Assembly (NCBI GenBank): GCA_026826555.1
Contig: JAKSZT010054570.1
Span: 2,486,959 to 2,550,958 of the forward strand
DNA length: 64,000 nt
Direction of reading: 5' to 3'
From: Tolypeutes matacus
Lineage: Eukaryota > Chordata > Mammalia > Cingulata > Chlamyphoridae
This document shows, piece by piece, positions 49,080 through 61,509 of the stretch. Positions within the stretch are counted from its first letter, which is position 1, and each line of letters opens with the position of its first letter. Both the position numbers and the translations under genes were made by a program. The notes under the pieces were generated by a model that was given only the letters and a program-made list of their open reading frames with translations, was not told where the DNA came from and ran no database searches.

Positions 49080-52000
49080 CTTTCCCATGCTGCTGGGTCC
49101 ATTCCTGCTGCTCGCAAGAGTCCTCACGGGCCTCTGAGAAAGCGGAACAGGCTCTGTGGCCTCTGACTGAAGGGCCGACATGTTTCATTTCCAGGTCAGC
49201 TGCTGACTCCTCAAGGAAGTCAGTTTTTTAAAAACTTTTCTTCGATGACGGTGTTCCATTATCCATGGCACAGGGAGAAACCACTAAACTGACTCTAAAC
49301 TATGGGTCCCGGAAGACTTATGGAAGTAAAACCAAGTTTCTGGGGTTTTTTGCAGATTACTAAGTGTTGAACTTGTTGATGACCCAAACCTTTTCTTTTT
49401 TTTTTTTTCACCGATGCTAAAATTTTAGTCATTTATTTAATTCTTTGCCTCATTTCAAAAAGAATTTGTGGTGGCTCATCTAGGGTTATCAGCACTTCTT
49501 TCAAAGGCATTTCAGAGGGTGAGAAAGCCATTGGCACTAAAAATCTCTACTGAGGTTTGGGGACTAGATGTGACTTTTATATCTTTTTGAGTTACCCTGT
49601 CTCTTATGTTAAAAAATATATGTTTTGACTCAATAACGATATCTATTCTGAGCAAAGCAAATGAGGGGCAGAACTAACTTAAAGGTTTAGGATGTGTTGA
49701 CGTCTATTGCCCCCACATTCTTTTGCTCAGGAAAGGTTTTCTTTACTTGAGTCATCCTGATGACAGCACCTCAAGTGAATGAACTGTGTAGACATTCTAC
49801 TGCACCAGGCTTTGAGAATGGGTGTCATTTAATGAAGGACAGGAATAAATGCCAAACATGAGCTCTAATCTCTAGAAATGATTGGGGCTTATAAAACCCT
49901 CTGTAACATAAATCCAGGTTAAAAAAAAAAAAAAAAAAAGAAAAGAACCTCATCAGCTTGGAACTTATTTGGAAAGCTGGAGTTCAGGCAAGGCTCAGTC
50001 AAGGGCTTTTTGAAACTTTAAAGTGAACTCAGGATCTTGTTGCTGATTTATGGAACTCACAGGTATCTGCCCCATTCACATTTGGCCTTCCTTTGAACCT
50101 GGGGTGAGAAATCCCAGCAACTGAAATGGTGTGGGGATTTCATGCTTAACCTCCTTTTTTTTTAAAAAAATGCTCAGTTTCACCTTGTTCTAGTAATCCA
50201 GCATATTTCTGAGCTATTGAGGAGAAAGATTAGGCATTTAGGGTGGCCCGGAAGTAGTGCCCAAAGGCTGGGTCCGTTCCCAGAGGAAAATGTTCAGATC
50301 TAGAGAACATTCATCTCTGCCTCAGTTTTTAAAAAAGAAAATGAAAGAAGAGATTCTGGTTGTCCACTCACGGGAGAAATGAAAACTGACTAGTTAGTGG
50401 TCTCTGTGAGATGACCAGAGTTAGTATAAAATGCGGAATTATCACAGATAATGAAAAGTGGAACAGATAAAAATCTCTCTAGGCATTTAAAAGAAAGAAG
50501 CCGTTTTTTATTCCAAGATTTGGAAATGACCCATAGAGTTAATAGAGGCCTTCGAAAAAAATTTTTGAATGAGAAAAGCAACTAAGAATGACTGAATCCT
50601 GTAGATTTGACGAATGTAATGATAGTCCGCTGAACTGACAACATGCTGGAATATTATTAGCCTTATCTGACTGTCTTTGGTATCAAGTTCTTGACCTGAT
50701 TTTTGTCCCAGTTTCTCTTTTCCATCATCTAGGTTTAGTTCTCCCTTTAAGAAAAAAAAAAAAAACGTTTAAAAAAATTCTAAAGAAAGCTGGCTGACTC
50801 TACTCTGAGTAATATAAGAAAATCTGTTTTGCTAAGGGAGTGACAGAATATTGAAATACCTGGTTTTATATTTTTATGTGGGTTTGGCAAATGCAGCCTG
50901 AAAGTGGCTAATATGATACCCAGCCTGGTGTTAATAGCCAATGATAATTCCATATGTACCACCTGCTACCTGTCAGGTGACACGTTTTCTTTTTTCCTTT
51001 TTTGGCATGAAGTTTACATTAACTGTGAATATGAGTCTCGATGGCAAGAGTGGAGGCAAGCCATCATACTTTTCAGATGAAATAGAGCTTTGATATAATT
51101 AACATCTTGGCTTCTTTTCTTCAATTATGCCTTCTTACCCTCTTACCTGCTCACCCCCACCCCCCAACTTTTAGGTAGCACCTAAAAGCACAAAATATCA
51201 CCCCGAATCTGGGACCTAGGGAGAGAGAGAGGAAAGAAGAGAGAAAGAATGAGGGAGAGAGAATGAATCAAAAGAATAAACTGAAAGTGGTGTTTATGGA
51301 GGAAAAAACCCTCCTGCCAAAATAAAATTAGAGGAATTTCCTGGAGTGTATACAGTAGGAGCCAAACCCATTAGCCAAAGATGTGGATTTGTTAACTAAC
51401 TACTTTACCCGTTAGTATTTAAATGTGGCAAAGTCATTTCTCTTTCTCCCTAATAACCTGTCAGGAGTTTCTCAAAGCTAATTGCTCATGGGTCACAGTC
51501 ACTTCCTCCCTGCTCTCTTCCACTAGTACATACTTTGAAACTGGCTGAGCAAAACTGAAGCCAATATCCAAACCAAACCCCAAATGCTCGTCTGTCAATA
51601 GTCAGGACTTCCCTGGTTGACCTGCCTGGCTCTTTCCAACTCCAAGCTCTGTTTCAGTACATTCACAGAGCTGTTGTGTGGGAGGAAGTGGGGAGACCTT
51701 CCCTTTTACTCTCTAGGATGGAATCGTTTCACCATTAAGCACTTTTTTTTTTTTAACTTTAGCAAAACAGACACATATACATTCCTGACTACAGGGAAAC
51801 CAGGCTTTCTATTATAACCATTCAAAATGGGATATGGAGAGTCTGGAAGAAAAGCACAATGCATTAAAATGATTTTCCTTGAAAGGTGAAGATGTTATTA
51901 AGATTTTGGCCATTCATGTGTTTATTGCAAGAAAGTAATTTCAGCCTCTTATTATTCCAGCTGTTGTTATGTTCCTTCTGAGTAACTACCAAAAGCACAG

Positions 52001-53480
52001 AAACCTTCCTTTCTTTTTAGTCTTTTAAAAATCTTCCTGAACCATTTAATCTCTTCAGCTGAGGACTGATGGCAAGGTCTATGTTTTGGCTTAGAAAAAC
52101 TGTCCAAATGCCTTATGTTTCCAAACTGTCCAAGTAATAACATTGCTTACCTCAGAAAAATTGTTACAGCCTTTTCCTGGTGCTTTTAAAATACTTTTCT
52201 CACTTGAGTTAGTCATTGCAATAACCCCACGCCCAGGATCTCCTTCCAGAGAGAGAGAAGAGAAGTAGCTCAAGGGCTATGCCTTGCCGGAGAGACGCAA
52301 AAGGGGCTCCTCAGATTAGTGTCTGGCAACTGCTCCCCAGCTTTGGTCATGGGCCTCTGAGGTGCTAGGGCACTTTATAACTTTCTTCTTAAATCCCAAG
52401 CTAGTTTATGTCCCAGCTTTGAAAAAAAAACAACAACAACAGAAATGTTGGCAGATTGGTAGTGACAGGGTGTATTTGGTATGGTAATGAACCTGGGAAA
52501 ATTGTTTCCCATTTTTTATAAGTGTCTATTGTGTATAGAACCACTATAAAAAAACTGAATTGCAGAGATGGAAAGCTAGGCACATTTCAAGTGACTCTAG
52601 ACTTTTGGCCTAACAATCTTTTGGCCATGGATATTAGTGATTTAGCTGAGAGGAAGGGCTAAGGAACTCTCTATTCTCTCTAAAATTATATTTCTCCTCT
52701 CTCCGAAGGTCTCATAACTTTCCCTGCCAGAAAATGCATTCCCCACTTTGCCTTTCTAGATTCATTCTCAACTTGCATGGTTATGTATTCAACTTACCTC
52801 AACATTCCAGCTTCTCGCCCTGCTTCAGATTCTTTAACAGGTCATCTACCCATTCTTTGAGAGCTGATCCTGGTTTAATTTTAGGGTCCAAATTAAGATT
52901 CATGTTTGGCTGTAAAACTTTATAATGCCACATTTTCAAGCTCACAGATGCATCCGTTTCTTTGAGACTCTACTCTTCAGCATTAAAGAGCGACCCTTCA
53001 TTGTAATCATTACCGAATGGATACAGTACTAATGGAACTTAATTGTTTCCACTAGATGGATCTCGGGTGTTTTTGGCAGCCAAAATGAAAATGATTCCAA
53101 ATACCATCAAAGGGGCTTATAAGCACCCAGCATGCACAGAGTGTTTTGATATACAGTGGAGTGTTAATATAATTCTCTCTCCTAATACAACATACGGTTA
53201 CTTTAATCCTTTCCCGCCTCTGTGATCTCCGAAGATCCGATGGGTAGAAGGCAAAGAATAAAACACTATATACAAGGAGACAAAGGGAGAATTAGTCCCC
53301 ATCCTATGAATGTGATTTTTTTTTTTTTGATTGTTTGAATGTTGGCTTCAAATATGTACCTTTATCAATACTGACTTCTGTATCTTCCACGCTAGTTTGA
53401 GTTTGTATGCGACATCAAACATACCTTTTCACACATGTTCTTTCCAGATTTTTTTTTAACACTTACTTAGCAGTTTATAG
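49080..53480. other. Repeat-poor intronic sequence, no gene seen
   Basis: Only low-complexity runs stand out: T/A runs at 49397-49410, 49921-49939, 50751-50765 and 51746-51755, a GA-rich run at 51222-51265, and T runs near 53318-53329. No transposon or coding sequence recognised over more than 4 kb. Confidence 0.4.
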
Positions 53481-53489
53481 AAGGAAGTG

Positions 53490-53860
53490 AATGATCTCCT
53501 CAAGCTGCTTACAAATTAAAAAAAAATCTGTGCTTATTAATTATGCAGGATTAGTCTAATTATAATTCAGCAAATTAATTAGCGACAGAAGGTGTTCTGA
53601 AACATTGGAGTACATTTGCATGTTAAATGGAGAGGCTAGTCTGCAATATATGTAAATTTATGCATGGCTTCATAGTTTAATTTAAAAATTTGCAGCTGCA
53701 TATGGTATGGGAGCAGGTGAAAAGTCAGTTTTAGTTTAATGATGCTAACAAACATTGGATGGTGTCCTGTCTTAACAAGAGAATGCACTCATATCTGCTA
53801 ATCTATGAATCTGTCATAAGAATATAACATTACATAGATGCTCAAACTCAAGGTCATTAG
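53490..53860. promoter_or_regulatory. Candidate enhancer with homeodomain-type and octamer motif cluster
   Basis: Within about 200 bases: ttattaattatgc, tctaattataatt and aaattaattagc (TAAT cores), a perfect octamer ATTTGCAT at 53614-53621, and TGCAGCTGCA at 53691-53700. No transposon is present. Such density in a developmental transcription factor intron suggests an enhancer; this is inference. Confidence 0.4.
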
Positions 53861-53869
53861 TGAACGGAC

Positions 53870-54600
53870 CCATAGGTGCAATAGGTATAAAGCTGAGAAC
53901 TGCAGAGAGAAAGTGATGAGAGGAGGAGCCTAAACTCTGAACTTTGTTCACCCTCATATCCACTAATGCATGTTTATTCATTCAGCTTTAGTTTAAGGAA
54001 AGTCACATTTCAGACGACGTAAACAAGGGGTGTCTTTTTGTCTGACTGGTATCTATTTTGGCAGGTGTAAAATGGTTGTCCAACCTTGATTCCCTTTCCG
54101 AATATTCACATTTGCTCTTCATTTCAATTTCCTGGAGTCGTGGGAAAGTTATTACCAAATTATGAATTAATGGTAGGGTAGAGAGTTTTGCACATTGGCC
54201 TCAACCATCTGGCAAAACAGTAAAACCAGCGGACCAGGCAGCAGCAGAGGGTTCTTGGTTTAATTGGTGTTCACTGCTCAGCCTAGCATAGATGAGCTTC
54301 ACGGGGAGGGCAGGGAAATGGGAGGGGGCGGGATGGAGAAGGGGGAGAGGGGTGCTAAGGAAATAGGACGGGAAGGACCCATTAAGCTGATGGCTGACTA
54401 ATAACTCCATTCCTCTCCTTCACCGGAGTAGTCATGGCATTAGAAGAGGAAATAGATTTGTATTGTAATTCTGAAGTCTCACTGGAAGATTTTTTTTCTG
54501 AAGAAATTCTGTAACATGATTCAGTTTTATTTCAGTTCTTTTGTCCATTTCTTGAAGAGGAGGGAGAGCAAAGAAGGGGATACGGTTTAAAAAAATAAAA
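53870..54600. other. Unique intronic sequence, nothing recognised
   Basis: A G-rich part lies at 54300-54355. No gene or clear repeat. Confidence 0.4.
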
Positions 54601-54609
54601 AAGGAGGTA

Positions 54610-55080
54610 TCTGTGCACATTATGAAGAGCCCTCCAAAGACACTTTATGAGAACAACTGGAATTACAAACATGCTCTTAGTGTTGTGTTTCATTCCAATT
54701 TAAGCCCAAAGAGTTCAATTATTATTTTCATTAATGGTGTCAGATTTTCATCCGAGTGCAAAAACAAGGAGTTTTCCTCAGAGATTTTTTCCGCTATGAG
54801 CCCCATGGTGCCAAGTAATGGAATTCAGGAGAGTGAAGACGTGTCTGAATGTAGGAGGAAAAAAAAAATCTCAACACGTAACTCCAGGTCCTCAGAAACC
54901 GTGGTGTTACCGGTTAGAAATAAGTGGAGAATTAAGTGGCCGCCTTGTGTTTGCACCTCAGTGGCTGTCACAGTCAATTGCCTGACACTTGAGCTATGGG
55001 AGACGTTCACTTCAGAAGAAATCATGAAACGGCTTTGAAATGAAGTCTATCGATACAGAGTCAGAATTACACAGTGGGGG
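54610..55080. other. Repeat-free block with a 141-residue open frame, coding status doubtful
   Basis: The plus-strand frame 54613-55038 is longer than most here. It has no recognisable domain, no Kozak-quality start and no splice context. Repeat-free sequence with TAAT and E-box words (acattaatggtg, cagctg absent) is more in line with conserved non-coding DNA. Confidence 0.2.
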
Positions 55081-55388
55081 AAGGAGCTCCCTCCCGGTGC
55101 CTAAATGAACACAGAGGCTCCTGCTCGGGAGGCCGTGTGTGATAGTAGTGAAGGATCTATTGCCAAACTGAAATGCCACTTCCAGGAGCTTGTAATTGGA
55201 CTGAACACCGAATAGAAAGTGATCGGAAGGGGCCTGTTGCCAGTTAGGAACACGTGTGTGTGTGTGTGTAGCTAGGAATTATTTTGCCCTGACCGCAGTT
55301 TACTGAAAATAGTGGTGAGGACTTGGACACATCATTGTTTTGTTGTTCTTTTCCTGAAATCTGTTGCAATGGATTTATTCCATTTCCT

Positions 55389-56068
55389 CCCTCCCTCCCT
55401 CCTTCCTTCCTTCCTTCCTTTTTTTCTTTCCCTTCTTCTCTCCCTCCCTCCTTTCATTCCGCCATCTCTTCCTTCCTTCCTTCCTTCCTTCCTTCCTTCC
55501 TTCCTTCCTTCCTTCCTTCCTTCCTTCCTTCCTTCCTTCCTTCCTTCCTTCCCTCCCTCCCTCCCTCCCTTCCTTCTTTCCTTTTTCTTTCCCTTCTTCT
55601 CTCCCTCTCTTTCATTCCGCCATCCCTCCCTCCCTCCCTCCCTCCCTCCCTCCCTCCCTTCCTTCCTTCCTTCCTTCCTTTTTCTTTCCCTTCCTCTCTC
55701 CCTCCCTCTTTTCATCCCTCCCTCCCTCCCTCCCTCCCTTCCTTCCTCCCTTCCTCCCTCCCTCCCTCCTTCCTTCCTTCCTTTTTTTCTTTCCCTTCCT
55801 CTCTCCCTCCCTCCTTTCATTCCACCATCCCTCCCTCCCTCCCTTCCTTCCCTCCCTCCCTTCCTTCCCTCCCTCCCTCCCTCCCTTCCTTCCTTCCTTT
55901 TTCTTTCCCTTCCTCTCTCCCTCCCTCCTTTCATTCTGCCATCCCTCCCTCCATCCCTCCCTCCCTCCCTTCCTTCCTTCCTTCCCTCCCTCCCTCCCTC
56001 CCTTCCTTCCTTCCTTCCTTTTTCTTTCCCTTCTTCTCTCCCTCCCTCCCTCCCTTCTACCTCTCCCT
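55389..56068. repeat. 680-bp pyrimidine tract, (TTCC)n/(CCCT)n with higher-order repeat
   Basis: The + strand is nearly pure C/T. Blocks of CTTC and CTCC units are separated by a recurring spacer with tttttctttcccttc, then ctctccctccctc, and in most copies tttcattccgccatc. The spacer starts at about 55421, 55582, 55679, 55784, 55898 and 56019, giving periods of about 97-161 bases. This indicates amplification of a compound unit, not simple slippage alone. Open frames across it (Ser/Pro/Leu/Phe or Arg/Glu/Gly/Lys) are artefacts of the repeat. Confidence 0.97.
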
Positions 56069-56069
56069 A

Positions 56070-57100
56070 AAACTTCTAAGGGGAACTCCTCAAGTGGTGT
56101 GCATGTTAACATTGGAGACATCCTCAGTGGATTTGAACTGGATTTGAACTCTTGACAACTCCATCTGGAGTAACTTCGTTTAGAAATGGGCCATTTAAAA
56201 ATGTGGTGGGAAAGAAAAGGGTAATAGAAGGGAGGGGAGCATAGGGTGCAGCTAGTAAAAACTGAAGAAGCTAACTTTCTATGTATATACCAGGCATTTT
56301 CCCAAACACTTTGCCCAGATACTTGATCCTCACTACTGGCCTGATAGATCATGTTAAAAGAGAAAGAAACTGAGGTTCACTAATTTTTACAATAAATATT
56401 AAGCAAGCAAAATTAGTAATTGCAGAAGCCTTGAAAGAAATGGCTCATAGCAACATCCAGATTAGCTGCCACATATAAGACTGAAATTATCTGCTGCCAA
56501 AAGAATTAGCTTGCTGGTCTATTTAAAAACCTGCAATGTTGGAGAATCTCCACAGTCCCTTGGGTAATGGTTTCAAAATTTAGCTTTGGTGACTTGATTC
56601 TCAAAAAATGTTTTCCGAGATTTAATTCAACTTCTTGTGATACACATTTGACTTCCTGCTTTATTTCAAGGACCAATGACCCTGCTCCTTCCTCATCCAC
56701 TGAGAGATCTTTTCCACTTTTTGTAGAGGGCTGCAGCTATTTGGGCTGTGCCGTCCTTGGATCTCTTGGGTTCTTCTCAGAAGTCTTGTTTTCCAAATTT
56801 CTGATAGACCTTCCTTATCTTCCTCTGCACTCACAGAAAAAGCCAGAGAATTTCTAGAGAATGCAGTCCCTTATAGGAATGATAGATATTTTTGTTTGTT
56901 TGCTTGTTTTGTTACATGAAAAGTGACCCCACTATCATTTCCAGAAAGAGAAAGGAAGCGACATGATCCCCGATGTAGATCGGTGAGGGCACTGGTCTTC
57001 TGAAACAGCTTCCCCGGGCTACTTGACAATATATCCCATCCAACTTTTCTTGGAAAGGAGCTTAGACAAGCTCACACCAGAACAGTGTTTTGCTGAGAGA
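56070..57100. other. Unique intronic sequence, nothing certain
   Basis: No gene or clear repeat. Confidence 0.4.
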
Positions 57101-57104
57101 CAAA

Positions 57105-57300
57105 TCTGCGTTCCACACCTAGCTCTTTCACTTACTAGCTCATTGTCCTTGGGCAAGTAATGTAACCTTTCTGAGTCTTGCTTATCTCCTCTGTAAAATG
57201 AGGATATTAATACTCCTGTTCCCAGAGTTAGAAGGATTAAATGAAAACATGCATGGCAAATAATATGAGCTCAATGAATATTATAAATTACTGTTACAAT
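57105..57300 (-). repeat. MIR relic
   Basis: 'cattgtccttgggcaagtaa', 'tgtaacctttctgagtcttg' and 'cctctgtaaaatgaggatat' in reverse MIR order. Confidence 0.88.
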
Positions 57301-57309
57301 CGTCATCAT

Positions 57310-57814
57310 AGTTAGTCTTTTAGTCAAGACTGGAGAGGGGTTGAGTGTAATTGGAAAAGAAAGCAAATGGCTTAAAAAATATCTGTAAACATAAAATTTT
57401 CCAAACTGAAGTGGCCTTTCATTGAAATAGTTGGATGAATAAGCTTTACTGATAATATATCCTTTCCATAGACAGGTCTGTGAGGTCAAAAAGATTCTGC
57501 ACTTACTCTGCTCGTGTATTTATATTTACATTTTAAGAGATCGTTTAAGTAAATGGGTTAGTACACAATTAGCTTACACAAATGAGTATTTGATTTAAGC
57601 CTAAAAAAAGCCAGCTGGTCAAGGCTTTCAAATCATCTCCCCCTTCTGTGTTTCTTCTCAGCTTTTTGTGTGGCTGCCCCTTATCAAGCAGGTATCAAGT
57701 ACAAGAGTTCTTGGACCCTTCATTGCCAAATTAGGGTATGGTAAGAGCCGAATGGGGGCTTGATCTTCCAGAGTCTTTTCACTTCTGTGAAGTTGTGTTA
57801 GAGTCTCCACAGGG
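57310..57814. other. Unique intronic sequence, nothing recognised
   Basis: No gene or clear repeat. Confidence 0.4.
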
Positions 57815-57829
57815 CCCTAGAAAGCTTTA

Positions 57830-58023
57830 TTTATTTATTTATTTATTTATTTATTAAGATTTTATTTATTTATTCATTTATCCCCCCCTTGCTGCTTGGG
57901 CTCGCCGGGTCAGCTAACCATGCCGTGCGGGCGGGCTTGCCTTCACCAGGAGGCCCTGGGACCCGAACCCGAGCCTCCCATATGGTAAACGGGAGCCCTA
58001 CTGATTGAGCCACAGCCGCTTCC
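57830..58023 (-). mobile_element. DAS-type SINE, full length, perfect 15-bp target-site duplication
   Basis: Flanked by ccctagaaagcttta at 57815-57829 and 58024-58038. The element has a (TTTA)n tail, the full body (cgccgggtcagctaaccatg) and an intact head with A and B boxes. Among the youngest insertions in the window. Confidence 0.95.
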
Positions 58024-58039
58024 CCCTAGAAAGCTTTAG

Positions 58040-59450
58040 AACCCTTATTGAGCTGACACCTCAATAACCAACAGATTTCTTCAGTTCAGTGCTGGGGCCC
58101 ACTGCTGCTCTGGGCTTTACTTGGACTTCCTGGGTTTGGATTCTCTGGATTTGGAGGCTTTTGGGGGAGGAAAAAACCTAGATTAAAGCTAGAATACTGG
58201 TTGCAAGTGGAAACCAATCGTTTCCTGCCATAGAGAGCAGAGTAAACTATCACAAAGGCTCTTCTCAGAGTGAGAAAATGGCGCCATGGGTCTATCCATT
58301 TAGCGTGGCTCCTCACTCTGGTGTAAGAGTTTGGATTACGTAGACACCGAAAGGAGGTAAACTTGAGAGGATCCTGGGATAAGAGAGGGAACTGACCTTT
58401 TCAAATGGGATTTTATGATCTAGCTTATCCCTGCATTAGGTTGTTCTCAGAAATGGTGTGCAGGAGTTTTAAGGGGAAGGGGTTATCCTCTTTTTTAGAA
58501 GCACACACAAATGATGCAAACCAGTTGTATTTTAATTTATTGGACTCTAAAAAAAGACGATTTAACAGCTAATCCAGATAAAAATGTGTCTTCCTCAGAA
58601 ATCAATGGACACAAACCTTTAAGTACCTACATGGCTTGGGAGGCTATATCAACTATATATTAGTCTCAGACTTCAGTGATTCAGCTTGCTTGTGTGGTTG
58701 ATCATGGCAGAGAGGAAGAACCTGATACGGGAACCCTGCTCTTGGCTCTTGGAAGGTATGGGTGGTCCTCATCTCCATGGTGTGTAAGATGTGGCCATGT
58801 CATAGCTGAGGCTGTTTCCAGGGTAGGCAGAATTACATTTTTTTTTCCCCAGAGGAGTAAGGAACTAAGATTTAAAGTGAAAGGTATTTTATACATTATT
58901 TTTGAATAGAATAAGGCTCTGTTTATTGGTAGCTGTTATTAGTGCTAAGTCATTTCTTCGCTATTTATCTGTGTCTACTCTTTTTCTTAAATTAGCTTCG
59001 ATATCTTTCACAGTGCTTTCCTAATGATTTTTTGGTAACCATCCCATAAATTAAAGTTTCTCAGAAGGGCAAATTCACCTCTTCCACAAATGAGCAGAAA
59101 TGTATGCTGGATTTTGTAATAGTCATACCCATTAGTCATAATCCCAGAGCATGGCAAATGTATTAAGTAGTTGGCCCTCCTGTGATTTAGAGACATCCCC
59201 CACTGCACCTTACCTCTGTGCCCTATTTGTGCATCTAGTTTGACACTCACTTTTTGGGATGGGCTCAGAAGATGTCTGGGGCCACCCATACTCTTTCATT
59301 CTATTCTTGAATAGTGTAGAGTATCCTTCCCATATTCCAGAGAGTGGGGTGAAGGGGTTTCTTGGGTATTGGGTGATCTCCCTGGGATCATACTCAGAAC
59401 CATGTTCAGGGATCTCCAGAACCATCTCCAAGTTTGGAGAAGCATGTTTT
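58040..59450. other. Unique intronic sequence, nothing recognised
   Basis: No gene or clear repeat. Confidence 0.4.
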
Positions 59451-59454
59451 GAAT

Positions 59455-59590
59455 AGCTTGCTTATGTGCTCCATGAGGGCAAGGGCTTTGACTGCCTTGT
59501 TTCCCCCTCTGCCTGAGCCCTTCTTGGCACATAGTACACACTTAACACACATTAGTAATGTGTTAAGTCAAATGAGTAAATAAATGAATT
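59455..59590 (+). repeat. L2 LINE 3' terminus
   Basis: 'tgctccatgagggcaagggc', 'cttggcacatagtacacact' and 'gagtaaataaatgaattc' in L2 order. Confidence 0.85.
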
Positions 59591-59754
59591 CAGCAGAAGA
59601 TTATCTTTGACATAATGACTCAGGGTACCACTGTTGTCTCACTTTCCACAGAGCCAGGCTTCCTTTCACATTGGTTTTTTCCTGATTTGTTCTTCCTTCA
59701 CTTTTTTTTGTTGTTGTTGTTGCCTTTTTCAGACCACATTTTCTTAAACAGATT

Positions 59755-59851
59755 TTTTTTTTTTTTCTTTTTTTAAAGGAGGAACCGAGGATTGAACCCG
59801 GGACCTCGTACATGTGAAGCAGGCACTCAACCACCGAGCTACACTTGCTCC
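59755..59851 (-). mobile_element. Short tRNA-derived SINE, minus strand
   Basis: After a T run the + strand reads aggaaccgaggattgaaccc (B box reversed), then tgaagcaggcactcaaccac and gagctacacttgctcc. This is the reverse of the same head type as the SINE at 15517. It joins an old L1 fragment directly on its right. Confidence 0.88.
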
Positions 59852-59966
59852 ACATTAACAACTTTCTGAGATAAATTTAGATATCATAAAGTTCATCCTT
59901 TTAAGTATACAATTCAATGGTTTTTAGTATATTCACAGAGCTGTACAGCCATCACCATAATCTAAT
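59852..59966 (-). repeat. Ancient L1 3' end fragment
   Basis: 'gataaatttagatatcataa', 'agttcatccttttaagtata', 'caattcaatggtttttagta' and 'tattcacagagctgtacagc' are a classic old L1 3' sequence. Confidence 0.85.
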
Positions 59967-60004
59967 TGGTGCAGGAAACACAGAACACCAGATGGGATGT
60001 GTTG

Positions 60005-60195
60005 CTGGAAAGATCTAGGTTCAAATCATGGTTTCTGCCACTTACAAGCTATGTGTTCTTCAGCAAATTTCTTAAATTCTTGGAGTCTTAGTTTTTCCCA
60101 GCTGTAAGATGATTCATCACTCATAGGATTTTTGTGAGAATTAAATGAAGCATTGTATATCCAGCACATTGCCTAGGGCATGGCACAGAATAGAC
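60005..60195 (-). repeat. MIR relic
   Basis: 'ctgccacttacaagctatgt', 'cttggagtcttagtttttcc' and 'gcctagggcatggcacagaa' in reverse MIR order. Confidence 0.8.
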
Positions 60196-60199
60196 ATCT

Positions 60200-60610
60200 C
60201 CTTTGTGACCCCTCTCTGTCCTTCAGCTTCCAGACGACACAGGATGGTGAGCGGAGCCATTTGGGCTCTGATCTGTGATATTCCTGGAGCACCTTCTCCT
60301 GCTTCAAAAGCACTGGAGAAGGGATCCTAATGGAATGGTACGTTCTACCAACCACCTGCCCATCAAACCACAGGATGCCCCTACCTCTGGCCAAGGCATC
60401 ACCCAAGATGCCATTTTTCACCAACTGGCTGTCCTTGCTTATGTTTCTTTCACAGTCTCATCTCAGTGACTTTGACCTCTCAGGAAACCCCTCCACCCCC
60501 AACACTCACAAAAACACACCAGCCTTGGACTTTAGGAAGTCATGGGCTTTCTGTCTTCAGTGGTTTCTTCCCTCATAGTAGCCCTTTCTGGAGGATTCTC
60601 TGTGCATTTT
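60200..60610. other. Unique intronic sequence, nothing recognised
   Basis: No gene or clear repeat. Confidence 0.4.
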
Positions 60611-60614
60611 TCTT

Positions 60615-60790
60615 TGTAATCATAGAATATTAAGTTGGAAGGAACTCTAGAGATATCCCAGTTAAGCCCTTCTTTTAACAGTTGAAGAAACTGAGGCCCA
60701 GAGAAGTGAGGTAATTTGGTTGCATTATTAGTTGGTAGCAAGACCAAGACTAGCACATAGTAGACAGTTAATAAATATTTGTGGAGTGAA
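60615..60790 (+). repeat. Ancient dispersed repeat with a MIR-like middle
   Basis: 'agttggaaggaactctagag' and 'agaaactgaggcccagagaa' occur in many old mammalian repeats; the end 'tagacagttaataaatattt' recalls L2. The family is not certain. Confidence 0.55.
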
Positions 60791-60799
60791 GGAATACCG

Positions 60800-61435
60800 T
60801 TTTCGTCCATTATACTGCCTCAGTGACCTAGGAACAAGACTGACATCTGAGGGCCTGAGTTCACATTTTGACCCCACCTGTCTACTCCTCTTAGTCTGTA
60901 AAAGAAGGGTAAACCTGTAGCTGTTAGTGTTGACTCTTGAGGAATGAGATCAGAAACCTTGCAAAGTGTGCATGCTAAGTGGTTATAATATTTATGTAGT
61001 CAACATTGTTTGGAGAAAGTGGAAATAACAACTTCCATCCTGATGAGAATCTGCACATTTGGTCTGAATCTTGTAATTCATGTTGGTTTCCCGTTTCTGA
61101 GTGGAGAGAGCTGACATTTTCCAGGCAGCTCTGCTTTGGAGGGATCCAAACCCCGGGGATTTGAAGAAAAGTTGTTCCCTGCACGCGGTTAATGGATGGT
61201 ACGGTTAGTAAAGGATTCTGTATCAAGACCTTTGAGCATGGTGGTTGGAGGAGTGGGGGACTGGATGCAACTGAAAACAGCAATGAAAGGAAGAGAAAAA
61301 ATGGGAGATGTCGGTATACCTCAGAATTTCTTTTAATTAGTTTTTAGGTCCACATATAAAATACCCATAATTTCTGGTGCTAGCCCTTTAGAAGTAGCTG
61401 TGCCTCCTTTTAGAAGGTACTATACAATGAAAAAG
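60800..61435. other. Unique intronic sequence, nothing recognised
   Basis: No gene or clear repeat. Confidence 0.4.
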
Positions 61436-61438
61436 GAC

Positions 61439-61504
61439 TCTCTCTGTCTTTCCCTCTTCCCATCTCCCTCCTTCCCTCTTTCCCTCCCTCTCTCCCTCTC
61501 TCCA
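61439..61504. repeat. CT-rich low-complexity run
   Basis: Interrupted CTCT/CCCT units, much shorter than the tract at 55389. Confidence 0.85.
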
Positions 61505-61509
61505 CCACC

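Noticed and set aside
54613..55038. 141-residue plus-strand open frame
   Set aside because: Composition and order show no known domain. The repeat-free context fits conserved non-coding DNA at least as well.
55312..56352. Long overlapping open frames (200-274 residues) in several frames and on both strands
   Set aside because: They are translations of the TTCC/CCCT repeat, which has few stop codons in any frame. The products are Ser/Pro/Leu/Phe or Arg/Glu/Gly/Lys repeats with no domain.
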